DNA of 64,000 bases, from NCBI GenBank assembly GCA_920105625.2, contig OV050030.1, forward strand, positions 99,884,152-99,948,151, in the 5' to 3' direction. Both the position numbers and the translations under genes were made by a program. A model generated the notes under the pieces. It did no database searches. It was given only the letters and a program-made list of their open reading frames with translations, and was not told the origin of the DNA. Of the stretch, positions 46,833 through 58,823 are shown one piece after another. The stretch is from Clusia tigrina (lineage: Eukaryota; Arthropoda; Insecta; Diptera; Clusiidae). Each line of letters begins with the position of its first letter. The stretch's first letter is position 1.

Positions 46833-49800
46833 ATTCCAGCCAGTTTAGCCGCAGCCGTTGAGACTACATCAATTTCACAAGGTGTTGTGCACGCTTTAGT
46901 TACTCGATCCAGTAAAATGGCAATCATTCCTAATGCCGTAGTATTGATGCAAGATTATTTTTGCATTTTTCAACCTGTAAGAGCATTATTGGATAGTGGC
47001 TCAGAAGCTTCATAACTGAAGATACTGCGAAAAGACTTCAGTTAAAGTTTACTCGCCCCGCATTGACAACGTACAAACTCAAATAAAATTTTCCATCTCA
47101 GCTACAATTAAATCTCGCATAACTAACTTTGAATGTCATGCAGCCTTCGCTGTCACAAAACCAATTTCATCTCGTTTGACTGCTGAAAAAATCTATACAA
47201 AATGCTGGAAGATATCAGACTCAATTCAACTAGCAGATCCACAATTCTACAAACCTAATCGGATTGCCGTACTCATTAGTACTGAAATATTTTTCGATTT
47301 GATGCTTACTGGTAACTATCACTAGGAGAAGGTTTACCTATCCTCATTAATACTGAATTTGGATGGATAGTCGGTGGAAGGTTCAATAGCAGTTTCACGT
47401 CCACTTGCATGCAATTTGGCTATTAACTCGAAAGCTAATTTGGATGCTTCGGTTCACAACTTTGAGGAGATAGAAGAGTACAGAAAACACCAACAATTTA
47501 CACTGACAATGAAAAGATTTGCGAACAACATTTTGTTGACAATGTTACCAATCTTGAAACTGGCAGAGTGCAAGTAAGATTACCGTTTAAACATTCACCA
47601 CATCTACTCGGAAATTCGTATGACATTGCTCGTAAACATTTCTTATCGCTTGAACGTCATCTATGTCAAGACAAAATTCCGCAACAAACGTATGTAGATT
47701 TCATGAACGAATATATGGCATTGGGCCATACTCACTCATCGATAAACTTCAAGATTGCCATTACGTCATACTGCATCATTGTCTTTTGCGACTCAGCAGC
47801 GAATCTACCAAGCTACGTGCAGTCTTCGACGCATCTTCAAAGATGTCAACAAATTACTCGCTCAACGATCTCTTGTTTGTTGGCCCAAACATACAATATG
47901 ATTTGATCACGATATGACTTTCGTTTCGCTTACACAAATATGCCATCACTGCCGACGTTTCGAAAATGTTTAAGCTGTTCCTCGTCGACAGTCTTGATCG
48001 AAAATATCAAATTCTTTTGTGGCGCTCCAGTTCAGATTTACCGATCAAAATGTTTATGCTAAATACAGTCACATATGGAACTTCCCCCGCTCCATTTCTT
48101 GCTTGTCGTTGTGTATGTTACATAGCAGATGTCTACAGAACGGACTGTTTTGTCAACCGTTGCAAAAATTTACTATTTGGTTGGGCTACTTAATCCGGTT
48201 ACCGTGCGCTGTAAGATGTTTATCCAGAAACTGTGGATACAAAACTTTGACTGGGACCAGCTGCTTCTGGCAAACCTCGATATGTGGGCCTCTATACGAA
48301 ACGATTTACAAGCGTTCAACGGAATATCTATTCCTCGATACGTGCATACTTCAGTAAACAGCAAGTGAGAAATCCATGGCTTCGCTGATACTTCGGAACG
48401 GGCAAACGGATGTTGTATGAACATATGTGTCAAGGTTGGTACATCATAAAACCTCGCTTTTTGTTGTCAAGTCGAAGGTGGCTCCAACTAAGGCCCAATC
48501 ATTGCCCCGCTTAGAACTTTGCGCTGCCTTCGAACGATAAATGCAGACATCATTTCAAGGAGTTGCAGTGCAGAGGAGTTACCTAAAACAATGTGGTTTT
48601 TTGGCCCCTCATTTCTTGAAGGCGAGCTTGAGGACTGGCCTTCCTTAGGGAACGAATATAAAAATGCATATCCCAGAAAAATGCAAGGATTTCACTCTTC
48701 ATTGGCACAACAACAACAACTCGTTTTGCTTAGATGACGTCATCGATCATCATTCATCATACTTACGTGTAGTTCGACTAACAGCGTACGTACTAAATAT
48801 ATTGACATCCAAACAACATTAGCTTCAATGATTAATGCTTACCACACCGGCCTTGGAACGGGCATTAATTGTTGCAGGTGTACAGCGGAAATTTTATTCG
48901 AAGGAAATTGCTGATTTGCAGGCAAATTCAACGCTCAAACCAAGTTTACAAAAACTTACGCCCTTTATGTACAAGATAAAAATAGGTGAATCAATGCTTT
49001 CAATTGTAAGAGTCGGTGGCCGCTTAGCTAAATTTCCTCCATTATTTCCTAAAAATAATCGTTTTCTACAGTTGTACGTCGAACATCTTCACCGAATCAA
49101 TTTACAAGCAGGCTCTAAGGTTTTACTCGTTTATGGGATGTAAATGGCAAGGAAGTTACTCGAAAAGCAGTTCAAAACTGCATAAACTGTTTTCACTAGA
49201 AACCAAGACTGGCACAGCAAATCATGGGCCACATACCACATGAACGTTTTCAAGCGCAAACGCCATTTCTCATAGTAGGTGTTGATTTCTGCAGTCCGTT
49301 CTACTCTACGTACAGGTTGAGAAGACGTCCATCATACAAAACATATGCATCAATCTTAATATGTTTTGCAACTAACGCTGTGCATGCAGAGCTCGCATCA
49401 GATCTCTCAAACAACAGTTTCCTTTTATGCCTTAACGGCAGTCATATCAATGAAATGGCTACTTGTTAAGCATGCTGCCCAGCCAACCGCACCTTTGAAG
49501 AGCTGCACACGATAATTATCGAAGCAGAAGCCATTTTAAATGCGCCCCACGACGGCGAGACATTGACAAAAGGGCACTCACTTATTGGCATAAACATCAA
49601 GGCTATTCCAGAACCAACATCAGAAGTAGAAAAAATTAGCAACTTAATACAATATCAGCACATAACATTTCTAAAAAATCAATTCTGCAAAATGTGGTTG
49701 CATGACTTTGTTCAGGGCCTGCAACAACGTTTTAAATGGGTTTTGCCCACAACCAAACATTGAGAATGGTCAGGTGGTCATCGTGAACGAGGACAACCTG

Positions 49801-49938
49801 CCACCCCAACATTTGTCATTTGCTCGTGTGACTGGTGTTACCCATGGTTCAGACGGAAAGGTTAGAGTGGTAGATCTCAAGACCAGCAAATCACAATTTC
49901 GACACCCCATCAATAAATTAGCGCCGCTTCCCACTTGA
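46833..49938 (+). pseudogene. BEL/Pao pol remnant
   Basis: Protease start VRALLDSGSEAS near 46980. RT: QVRLPFKHSPHLLGNSYDIA near 47570, STKLRAVFDASSK near 47800 and ADVSKMFKLFLVDSLDRKY near 47955. The YVDD loop is deleted between YIADVYRTDCF (48150) and LLNPVTVRCKMF (48190). RNase H: EIHGFADTSERANGCC near 48370. Integrase: SIVRVGGRLAKFPPLFPK near 49000, FLIVGVDFCSPF near 49270 and the C-terminal HPINKLAPLPT (ends 49938). Many frameshifts and stops; gag is absent. The order and the final KLAPLP motif are diagnostic for BEL/Pao. Confidence 0.85.
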
Positions 49939-49973
49939 AGCTATTGAAAGCTGATCCTTTCAACGCAGGGAGC

Positions 49974-50191
49974 ATGTTGGATCATATCACCTTGTATGGA
50001 ACAAATTATCTTATATTTAACTTGTATTTTTTACTCTCAATTAATTTTTTTATTCTTTCTCATACATTGTTAATTTTCACTCTCTTTATTCCTTGAACTC
50101 ACTAAACTCTATACAAAAAGTTTACAGTTCAGTTTACTAAAAGCGATTGAATAATAAAGAGCTTATGAACCTATTTCTCTTTTTTTAATAC
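49974..50191 (+). repeat. BEL/Pao 3' LTR candidate
   Basis: TGTTGGATCATATCACC starts after a purine run (CGCAGGGAGCA) 35 bp behind pol. AATAAAGAGC lies at about 50153. The end is placed at TTTAATACA. The other LTR is not in the window, so the right border is a guess. Confidence 0.5.
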
Positions 50192-51290
50192 AGTAATTTT
50201 ATAAGTAATAGAAAATCATGTTTTTTTCTTTATATATATAGATATATTTTTAATCCATAAATAATGTGAATTGTTACCGCTTTGTAAAAACAACAGATTG
50301 ATATGGACATCTCTCTCCAACTTTAGGGTATCATAGGGACCCACAATCTGATCACATTTCTCAGAACGTACAAAAACATGAATGCTGATATTAGTTTTCA
50401 AAGTTTAATATCATACTTCCAACATGAATCACATCATTCTTAAGATTCACTGCATATTGTGAACATCTATTACTATGTTAATATAAGCAGAACCCTTTAA
50501 TGGTTTATATTGATTAATATTTACCTCTAATTTAATTATTTTAATTAGAGAACATAGTGGATGTCTTGAAACTCCTCCAGGTTTTTGTAATTAAATTAGA
50601 GCAATGTACATTATATTCAAGTTCAATTTCTTCAAGGTTTTGTGCTAATATCATTTCACTTGTCTCTCTTATATAAGAATAAAGCGTACTGAAATACTTA
50701 AAAAATAATTCAATAATTTTATGTTAAAATATTCATTGGGCCCATGAGGCATATTAAAACCTTGATCGCATAATTCTCCAGAAATTTTTGGTTAATACAA
50801 GCTAGTGAAATATAATTTATTATTTTAATATTTTTCCCTAATGTCTTCTTATCTAACTAAAACCGAAAATTTCTGGTCTTTCAAATTTATTTAGTGGAAC
50901 AATTTTAGTATAAAAAACGTGAATATGATGTAGTTCACTACTTTTTGTATATCGTATGTCAAGAAACATAAATAGAATAATATTATACTTTTAATTATAT
51001 TTGAATTTTATTTATATATCCTTTCAGTGGAAACGAAAATTGGTCCTACAAAGTATTGTTGGCAGAAAAAACAAAAAATTCCCTCTACCAACAATATTTT
51101 TAAATTTGTGAAGCAAAATTCTTGGGTAAAAACCTAAAGCCATCTTGGGGAATCAAGAATATTGTAATAGACAATCTAATGAAGGATTTGGAATAACATC
51201 AATTTCGACGAAATATGGATTTCGGATGATGGCGAATTTAGAAGATGTCGCATTGTTTCTGCCTGAGCGATTTAATTCACTTAGTCATAA
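50192..51290. other. AT-rich intergenic stretch
   Basis: I see no gene, LTR end or tandem repeat of note. Confidence 0.5.
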
Positions 51291-51651
51291 TGTTGTTACG
51301 ATTAGTTGACTCGCGACACAACCCAAGTAGCCTATCGACCGGTTGTAGCTATAATTAATATTACATATATGAATTTCACAGGTGTTACAATTACACAGTG
51401 ACACAAAAACTAGGGCTAAAATGCACCATTGGCATTGTGTATGAACTGGCTCATCGCGATTATTGTTTTGGGTCAACACTTGCGTAATTGGAACACCTAA
51501 GTAGGTTATAATAATAATTATGTAGCTAGAATTAAGAATATAAATAAGAGTGGATTAAGAATAAATCGAAGTTGTATATTTCCGAAAGCGAAACGGTGTG
51601 TGTTGTTTTTACGCCTCAGTCGGCCACAGCTAACGCTCGGAGAACGCAACA
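51291..51651 (+). repeat. Er3 5' LTR
   Basis: It begins TGTTGTTACGATTAG and ends AACGCAACA, 361 bp. It contains GAATATAAATAAGAG and AGAATAAATCG as likely TATA and polyadenylation regions. It shares TTGCGTAATTGGAACACC with the other LTRs but differs in much of U3 and U5. Confidence 0.8.
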
Positions 51652-51653
51652 AT

Positions 51654-51671
51654 TGGCGCAGCCGGTAGGAT
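51654..51671 (+). promoter_or_regulatory. Er3 primer-binding site
   Basis: TGGCGCAGCCGGTAGGAT, of the tRNA-Ser type used by the 17.6/297 group. Confidence 0.85.
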
Positions 51672-51766
51672 CCAACGTCGAGTGCCAGGAAAAAAGCATT
51701 CCTACGCGGGAATCCACCAACGGGAAACTACTACCAACTTTAGGATAACCAACTCAAAGGAGTTCA

Positions 51767-52017
51767 ATGGAGGGAGCAAGGATATTGGTAAGTATGCTTA
51801 TATTAGGACATTTTAGTATTTAAGTGAATTTTGTCGACGATTCTTCGGTGGCCGTGTGGGCGCTTTTGCGCCGGTCATGCAGAAGAAGCAGCATCGGGGC
51901 TGAATAACCGCTGCGGTTAGGTGACACTAGGTTGATTCGCAAAAATTGTTAATGGTCAGGTTGTATAGGTTTGTCTCACTGAGATTAGGCTCATACTTTT
52001 TATACTTCTTGTTTCAG
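51767..52017 (+). promoter_or_regulatory. Er3 leader: short ORF start, splice donor and leader acceptor
   Basis: An ATG at 51767 opens seven codons that end exactly at TTG|GTAAGTATG (donor 51788). A 230-bp candidate intron ends CTTCTTGTTTCAG at 52017. Within it GGGCGCTTTTGCGCC can form a hairpin, and AACCGCTGCGGTT is palindromic. The layout is conserved in Er2 and Er4. Confidence 0.65.
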
Positions 52018-52433
52018 CATTCTCGGGGGATGTGGAACGTGTCTGCTAATTCACGGTTTTTGCGTTATTGAATTGCGAACTTGTGTATGCCGGTTGGTTA
52101 GGTTCGGAAAGAACGTGCCACGGTATAGGGTTCGTACGGTTATGATATGGGATTTGTGTTTGTTTGTCGGTAGGGACATTTATATGTTTCAATTTATATT
52201 GTTTTGAAATCAAAATAAAGATTGATTTAAATATTTGGCATTTTGAGTTTAGGGTATTAGGTGAAGAGGTGCCGACAACACGTGTTGTTGCATCAAAGTT
52301 TTTGTAGTTCGGAAACTACGATTTGCGTAGCAATGTTGAAGAAAATATTTAAATGCTATTATTACGATGCGCATACGTTACGGGATTATTTTTAAATATG
52401 GAGTCGAATTTCCGGGAGTGAATCAAGACATTT

Positions 52434-54680
52434 TTGCCTGTAAATCCGATTTCGGTTTTTGAAAATTGGGAGGATTTTTTTTTTTTAACAGATGCATGCA
52501 AATTTTTCTTTGAGATTGGGTTGTTCAACGGAATAATTATTGGATTAGGCATAGTACATGGGACTATCGAAGGAAGTGAAGGAGTTGCTGAAATCCCAGA
52601 AGTGGTGGGCAACGGTGTACAGAGGTTGATTTCCAACTTCAGGAAGGACCGGAGGGATGTAAAAACGGTGAAGAATTATCACAGACGAATCACCGAGTTG
52701 CGAGGTTTGGGGCAAAAATTTCAAAACAACCACGTAAAATTACTGCCGCACAAGGAGGTCTGTAGGGACGACGAATACTTTGCGCTGAATTTTCCGGGAT
52801 ATGTGAAAAATTGAGTGGCAGGGTGGCTCAAGGTATTCGAGACGGATTTAGCAACAATTGAGGCACCGAGTGGGTCTCCGTTAAAGAGCAAAGAAGACGC
52901 ACAGGACGAATTAAAAGTAAAAACAGAAGTTAATCTTTTCACCGAGAGGATATTCGAACAATTTGAAGCCCAGACGTTGTCGGAGGAGGCCAGAGTAAGC
53001 GGTAGAATATCGCCTTTGGAAGCAGTCGATTTGGCGCTGACTGCTATCTTGAGCAAGAGGGAAAAAGAATTAGAGGAAGTACGTAAGGGAAAGGAAGTTC
53101 TGAAAGCTAATAGAGATTTCCTTCAAAATAAAACTAAGGAACTCTCGAGACGGCTCGAGGAAACAGAGCTTGTTAGAGCAAGAGAATTTCAGGTTTAGGG
53201 GAGCGACGGTAGAAGTGAAGCCATCTCAGGTGAGGCCAAGGTCGATGTCAACGTCGGAAATACAAACGCAGACGGTTCAAGCTTCGATACCGGAATTCGG
53301 AGGATCAGGATACTTGACGCCCCAGTGTACCCGAGGACATTTCGTTCCGAAAATAATAGTGAGGGATTGCAATTTAGGAGGGCTACCGATTAGTTTCATT
53401 GAAGACCAGGCACAGCGCGAATTGCAGTTGAGTAAGAAAGCAGCGACTCAACCGACGAGCGTAGGGGAAAAGGATAAAGCGCCTCAGTCGGAAGAGCCTA
53501 TATACGACACGCCAACTCGGTTGGAAGCACGGCGGCCACAAAGTTTGCGCCAGGATCTGGTTAAGTATCTATTGGAAGAGGGGATTAATAGCCAATTAGC
53601 TACACAAGAGGTGAGCGATACAGTTATTCCTGTGGTGGTTAACTCGACAGTCAGAATGAGCATTCTGGAAGTGGCCAAAGCTGTGGAGAAGCTTGTGCCT
53701 ATGTTCTCTGGCGTTGAGATTTACGATCTCAGGACGGAAATCAGGAGGTTCAAGGAAGGATGCGAGCTTGCCCAACAAAGTCTTCCGGGAGCGGAGGACG
53801 CGTTTGATTTGTTTGCGCATAGCCCGGTGGACAGCCTGACTGATTCATATGCTCTGCTGGACAGGACATGCTTGAAACAAAAATCGTACGACGTACTCAT
53901 AAGAGAGATCCAGGAGTCTACTCAGAAGCCTGGAGAGGATTTGACTGCCTGGGGCCGTAGGCTCCAGACACTGGGGAGTGCAGCGAGTGCAGAAGCAAAC
54001 AGGCAATTCCCTGAAAGTGCGTCGGTATACAAATTGCAAATAGAGAGGGCCATGGTGACGTGTTCAAGGCCGGTTTATTAAATAGGGACTTGGCCAATTA
54101 CACGCTGATCTGACACAACGATCAATGGCAGATTTGATAGCGGCAGTTACGTCTGCAGGCCATTCAGCAAAGAGCCACGACGGGGGGCATATGCTGGACG
54201 AGTGCACCCGCTGGTTCAAGTGTCCCGCGACAAGAATTGGGGGTAATGAGAAACGGGGAATGGACCATAGAGATCGACGACCGGCTGTAGAGGTCGTATG
54301 CTCATTTTGTAATAGGCACGGGCATTTCTGGGATGATTGCCGGACGAGGAGGAATACCAACAGGGTGGACAGGACTACTCCAGAGGACGCTTCGGAAATC
54401 AGCAGCAAAGTACCATTGCCAGTCAGCAGAGCCACGTGTTGCCTCGTGGAAACCCAGAGGACCGCACATGGCAGCGGAACACGGGCGGCACAAGTAATAA
54501 CCATCATACCTATGGTTCGCAGTAAAACCAATCATACGATGCAAGGAACGAACGGAAAGGAAGTCGCCAACCGACCTGTACATGGTGTGGGCGCATTGGC
54601 CATATGGCAGAGAACTGTTTCGCGAGGAATAGCAACAGGAAGAATCAGGGAAACCGGTAGTGGGCCAACCTCAGCCTAGA
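52434..54680 (+). pseudogene. Er3 gag (structural polyprotein)
   Basis: Gag forms the particle core and packages RNA. The N-terminal region and coiled coil read 52434-53198 with an in-frame TGA at 52812-52814. Capsid reads in the next frame (53170-54081), with EVAKAVEKLVPMFSGVEIYD and EANRQFPESASVYKLQIERA. A frameshift follows near 54060. Nucleocapsid has two CCHC knuckles: CSFCNRHGHFWDDC (54299-54340) and, one frame off, CTWCGRIGHMAENC (54577-54618). The same order is seen in Er2. At least three lesions prevent a full product. Confidence 0.8.
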
Positions 54681-54717
54681 GGTTGGAAACCCCAGAACAC
54701 TGCTACAGTTATTAAAC

Positions 54718-56157
54718 GTGGTTTTCACATCAGCGACAGTCGAGAGACCACAAACTCCGAAGATACAGGATACAGCACTCTTAGGGACAATAAATTTTGT
54801 TTGTCTATTGCTAAGCCTGTTTGGGGTAATTCGCCAGAGAGCAGTGGGGTTAGTCAGGAACTACCTCCCTGGTATATTAATATATATAGGAACAAATTTT
54901 AATAATATTAGTGAAAGATGCAGACAGGTAATTCAGCCGGCCAGGGGCATGACCACAGGTTTAAAAAACTGCATGGGGAAGATGAATCGTAGTACGGCAA
55001 ATTTTAAATCGTGTTTATGTATACTTTTTGCTAGCACCGCTAGGTTTATGAGAGATATGTGTAGAGATCCTCCGCGATATAAACATTTTTTGGCTAACAA
55101 TTTCAAATGTCAGTCTACCTACACGGATGATTCTTATGTGATCATTCCGTGCAAGGCAGCAAAAGCAGGTCATCTGGTATTATTGCTGGACACAGGTGCG
55201 GACACCAGTCTAATAAAGGCTGAATCCATGAGGTCATTTCCCAATGTACAAGCGTGCAGAATAAGCAGTTTAATCAGGGCATTTGGGGGGAGTGTTAAAA
55301 CCCTTTGCCTAGTGAAACTCGCTATTCACCGTGCTGAGAATTTGGAATGGGATTTCCACATTATCCAGACCCAGGATGGTATCCCGGCAGATGGAATACT
55401 GGGAAGAGATAATTTGTGGAATTGCTCTATAATAGATACAGTACGTAAACGCTTATCCGTATGCAATGGGAACGAGAAAACTGTGAAAAATTTTAGACTT
55501 TGTGCAAGGGACAGTATAGGAAGGAACCAGAGTAGAACACGGATGGACAGTTTAAGCAGGGAGCAGGAATGTCAATCAGAAGGCATAGCGAAGGCTAGGG
55601 CAATAACTGTAAAGAAGGTAAGCGTACCTGTGAAAGAGGGTTTAACAATAGTAAACAGGCAAGAGATACAGCCTGGCGTGCATATCAGCGATACTTTATC
55701 ATACGCCACAGATTGTACACTTGAGGCACCAGTGCTGAACAGGCAAGAATCGGACTTAGTGTGGGATCAGAATTGCGAGGCGACATGTTCCAATATCTCG
55801 GAGTACGACATTAGAGAAGTGAGCGATGTGAGTGATTTAGTAGTGCAGGAAAAGTCTCGGGTGAATTCCGAGAGAGCGGAGAAACTGAAAAACGAATTGG
55901 GAACGGGGATTATTTTGAATGATAAGGAAAGCCGTTCAATAACAAGAATGTGCGCAGAGTATAACGATGTTTTCCTACGCGATGGGGACGCGCTGTCGGT
56001 CACATCTACAATTGAGCACAATACTCCCATAGCGGAGGGGCAGTTGCCCATAAATCAAAGGCAATATAGAACTCCAGAGGCTCATCGTGACGAAATGAAT
56101 CGACAGGTGGACAAGTTGTTGGAGGAGGGCATAATAATGCCGAGTAATTCTCCATGA
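54718..56157 (+). pseudogene. Er3 pol N-terminal part: protease to RT start
   Basis: This 479-aa frame holds a retropepsin domain at about residues 155-245, with LLLDTGADTSLI (DTG at 55189-55197) and the flap-distal motif ADGILGRDNL (55387-55416). A variable linker of about 170 aa and the RT fingers start follow (DKLLEEGIIMPSNSP). It ends at TGA 56155-56157, where the family has Trp in a PWNSP motif, so a single base change stops it. The protease itself looks intact. Confidence 0.8.
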
Positions 56158-57656
56158 AATTCACCTTTATTGTTGGTTCCAGGACAACACCAAGAAATGG
56201 AGATTGGTGGTCGATTTCAGGAAATTAAATGACGTCACGCTGAAGCACGTTTTTCCGATCCAAAGAATTGACGAAATTCTGGATCAGTTGGGTCATTGTA
56301 AGTATTTCTCTACGCAAGATTTGGCTAGTGGATACCATCAAGTCTTGATGGGTGCAGCAGACAGGGAGAAATTAGCATTCAGCATGTCTTTGGGTCATTT
56401 TGAGTTCAAACGAATGCCATTCGGACTTACTGGTTCTCCAGGAACTTTTCAGAGGCTCAAAAACTGGTCTGCAAGGTATAGACTGTTTTGGATACCTAGA
56501 TGATATAGTGGTATATGGAAGGAATCTGTCAGACCACAATAGCAAGTTGAGTAAAGTTCTGAATCGACTGAGGGAGGATGGTGTCAAGCTCAACACGAGG
56601 AAGTGTAACTTCCTGCGACGCGAGGTGGTCTATCATGGACACAAGTGTACTGAGAAAGGTGCGCTTCCTGATCCTGCGAAGATAGAATGCGTCAAGAATA
56701 TTGCTCACCCAAGAAGCAGTAGAACGTACAAGCTTTTCTTGCTATAGCAAATTATTATAGGAAATTCGTGAAGAATATGGCACAGTTGTCGCTGCCAATC
56801 ACGAAATTGCTACATAAGGACACAAAATTCGAGTGGACGGAGTCATGCCAACAGGCGTTCGAAGGTTTGAAATTGGCTATTACGACACCGCCCATTCTGA
56901 TTTACCCGGACTTTAATAAGCATTTCATTTTAACGAAAGACGCCAATGGTGAAGCTCTGGGAGCAAGAGGGTCGCGATCATCCCATAGCTTTCGCGAGTA
57001 GAGCGCTGAGTGAGACCGAGAAGCGGTACTCCACGATAGAGAGGGAGATGGTCGCTATAGTTTGGGCCACTCGTAAGTTCAGATCATACCTTTTGGGGAG
57101 GCAGTTCACGGTTTACACCGACCACCAACCGCTAAGGGGAATCGTAAATTTTAAGGATCAAACGTCTAGACTGGCACGGTTCAGGCATAAGCTGTCCGAG
57201 TACACATTTGATATTGTGTACAAGCCAGGGAAAACGAATTTGAATGCGGATGCGCTGAGTAGGGCGCCGCAAATTACGAGTGTTCTGAGAATCACTGAGA
57301 ATATCGCGGGATATGCGATCAATGATGGGCAAACGGAAAGGTCAAAAGGAGAACGAATAATAGTGGGGGCATGGATTGAGTTAGGCAGGGTAAAAGTGGA
57401 ACTGGGGTTTTTGGAAGCGAGGGCAGTTTCCTATGACATCACGAAATACTGTTTAGCATACAGGTTCATAAGTGAGGGGTTGAGACAGTGTCTCGCTAGA
57501 TTGGATGATATAAACGTACAAGAACAGGAAAATTTGCGGAAAGCGCTTGAGGATACAGCAGCGAGAATCCAACAGGTAATAGCTCGGTTAAGGGAGAAAG
57601 CGAGATTTTTACCAGCCAAAAGGTGGGGCACAGCACCGCGGATAGCAGCTGTCTAA
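56158..57656 (+). pseudogene. Er3 RT palm, connection and RNase H
   Basis: Frames 56204-56503, 56400-56747, 56768-57001 and 56946-57656 cover the domain in order. They read VVDFRKLNDVTLKHVFPI, FKRMPFGLTGSPGTFQRL, the catalytic YLDD (56493-56504), YYRKFVKNMAQLSLPITKLL, a damaged TKDANGEALG (the RNase H Asp is retained), TVYTDHQPLRGI and NLNADALSRAP. Indels near 56180, 56465, 56745 and 56960 split it. After RNase H the last frame continues about 110 residues in a charged spacer before the stop. Confidence 0.8.
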
Positions 57657-57689
57657 ACAAGAGCGCAAGTAAGGGAGCGAAAGAGTACT

Positions 57690-58823
57690 GTGGATGACTC
57701 CGCGAAGCAGGGGGACGCCATGGGTGACGGTACGACCCCGGAATTACCTTTTGTTACGAACGCTGTAATTGAACTGTCGGACCAGAAGGAGATTGAAACG
57801 GTGTTAAAAGATTACCATAATTCTCCTTTGGATGGTCACCAGGGTTTCATGAAGGCGTATAGGCGTATACGCAAGAACTATAGGTGGCCTGAAATGATGT
57901 TGGATATACGGAAATTCATCGCTGGGTGTGAAAGTTGCCAGAAGAACAAGGTATCAAGGCTAACAAGGATGCCTATGCAACTAACTGATACTGCTAACAG
58001 ACCATTCGAAAAGGTGTTCATGGATATGGTGGGACCATTGCCCGAGAGCTCGTCTGGGAATAAATATTTCCTAACATTCCAGGACGACCTATCTAAATAC
58101 TTTATAACAGTTGCCATGCCGGATGCGGAGGCAACCACGGTAGCTAGGATTTTCTTTGGGGAAGTTGTAGCAAAATTAGGTGCCCCAAAGATACTTGTAA
58201 CAGATAACGGCACTAATTTCATTTCGAGAATTTTTTCTGAAACGTGTAAACTGCTAAAGGTGAAGAAACTTCACATCACCCCGTATCACCCTCAGGCTAG
58301 CGGTTCGTTAGAACGTAGCCACCGACCGCTAGCTGAATACTTGAGGCATTTTGTGAAGGAGGATGGATCGAACTGGGACCAGTGGTTGGAGTCAGCAATG
58401 CATGTGCACAACACCATGGTACACGCATCCACTAACCAGACGCCATTTTTCAGGTTGTATGGTTTCCAACCTCAAATGCCATCGAGTTTGAAACGAAAGC
58501 CAGCTCCTTTATATAATACAGACGACTACCCACATCTGTTACGTTATCAAGTGCAGAAAGGGCACGTGTTGGCTAGGAAGGCGCAAGAAAGGGCAAAAGA
58601 GGTATCCAAGAAGCAATATGATGCTTCCACTAATCCCGTGCAGTTCGTTGCTGGGGACAATGTTTTACTGCGTAACAGTAACAAGAAGAACAAATTTTCC
58701 CATATTTGGCTTGGTCCATATAAAGTAGAAAAGATTTTGGGGCCAGTAACAACAGAGGTTAGGATAGGAAACAAATTGAGACGTTTCCATAACAATCTGT
58801 TGAAGCCCTACAGATCGAATTAA
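57690..58823 (+). CDS. Er3 integrase (uninterrupted frame)
   Basis: A 377-aa frame with a complete integrase. N-terminal zinc domain: YHNSPLDGH and CESCQKN. Core: D in FMDMVGPLP, D in LVTDNGTNF and E in GSLERSHR, so the DDE triad is complete. C-terminal domain: FSHIWLGPYKVEKI and RRFHNNLLKPYRSN at the end. The Met at 57690 is only the first ATG of the frame; in the polyprotein this region would be cleaved from pol. It is close to the Er2 integrase over the whole length. Confidence 0.9.
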   Translation: MDDSAKQGDAMGDGTTPELPFVTNAVIELSDQKEIETVLKDYHNSPLDGHQGFMKAYRRIRKNYRWPEMMLDIRKFIAGCESCQKNKVSRLTRMPMQLTDTANRPFEKVFMDMVGPLPESSSGNKYFLTFQDDLSKYFITVAMPDAEATTVARIFFGEVVAKLGAPKILVTDNGTNFISRIFSETCKLLKVKKLHITPYHPQASGSLERSHRPLAEYLRHFVKEDGSNWDQWLESAMHVHNTMVHASTNQTPFFRLYGFQPQMPSSLKRKPAPLYNTDDYPHLLRYQVQKGHVLARKAQERAKEVSKKQYDASTNPVQFVAGDNVLLRNSNKKNKFSHIWLGPYKVEKILGPVTTEVRIGNKLRRFHNNLLKPYRSN

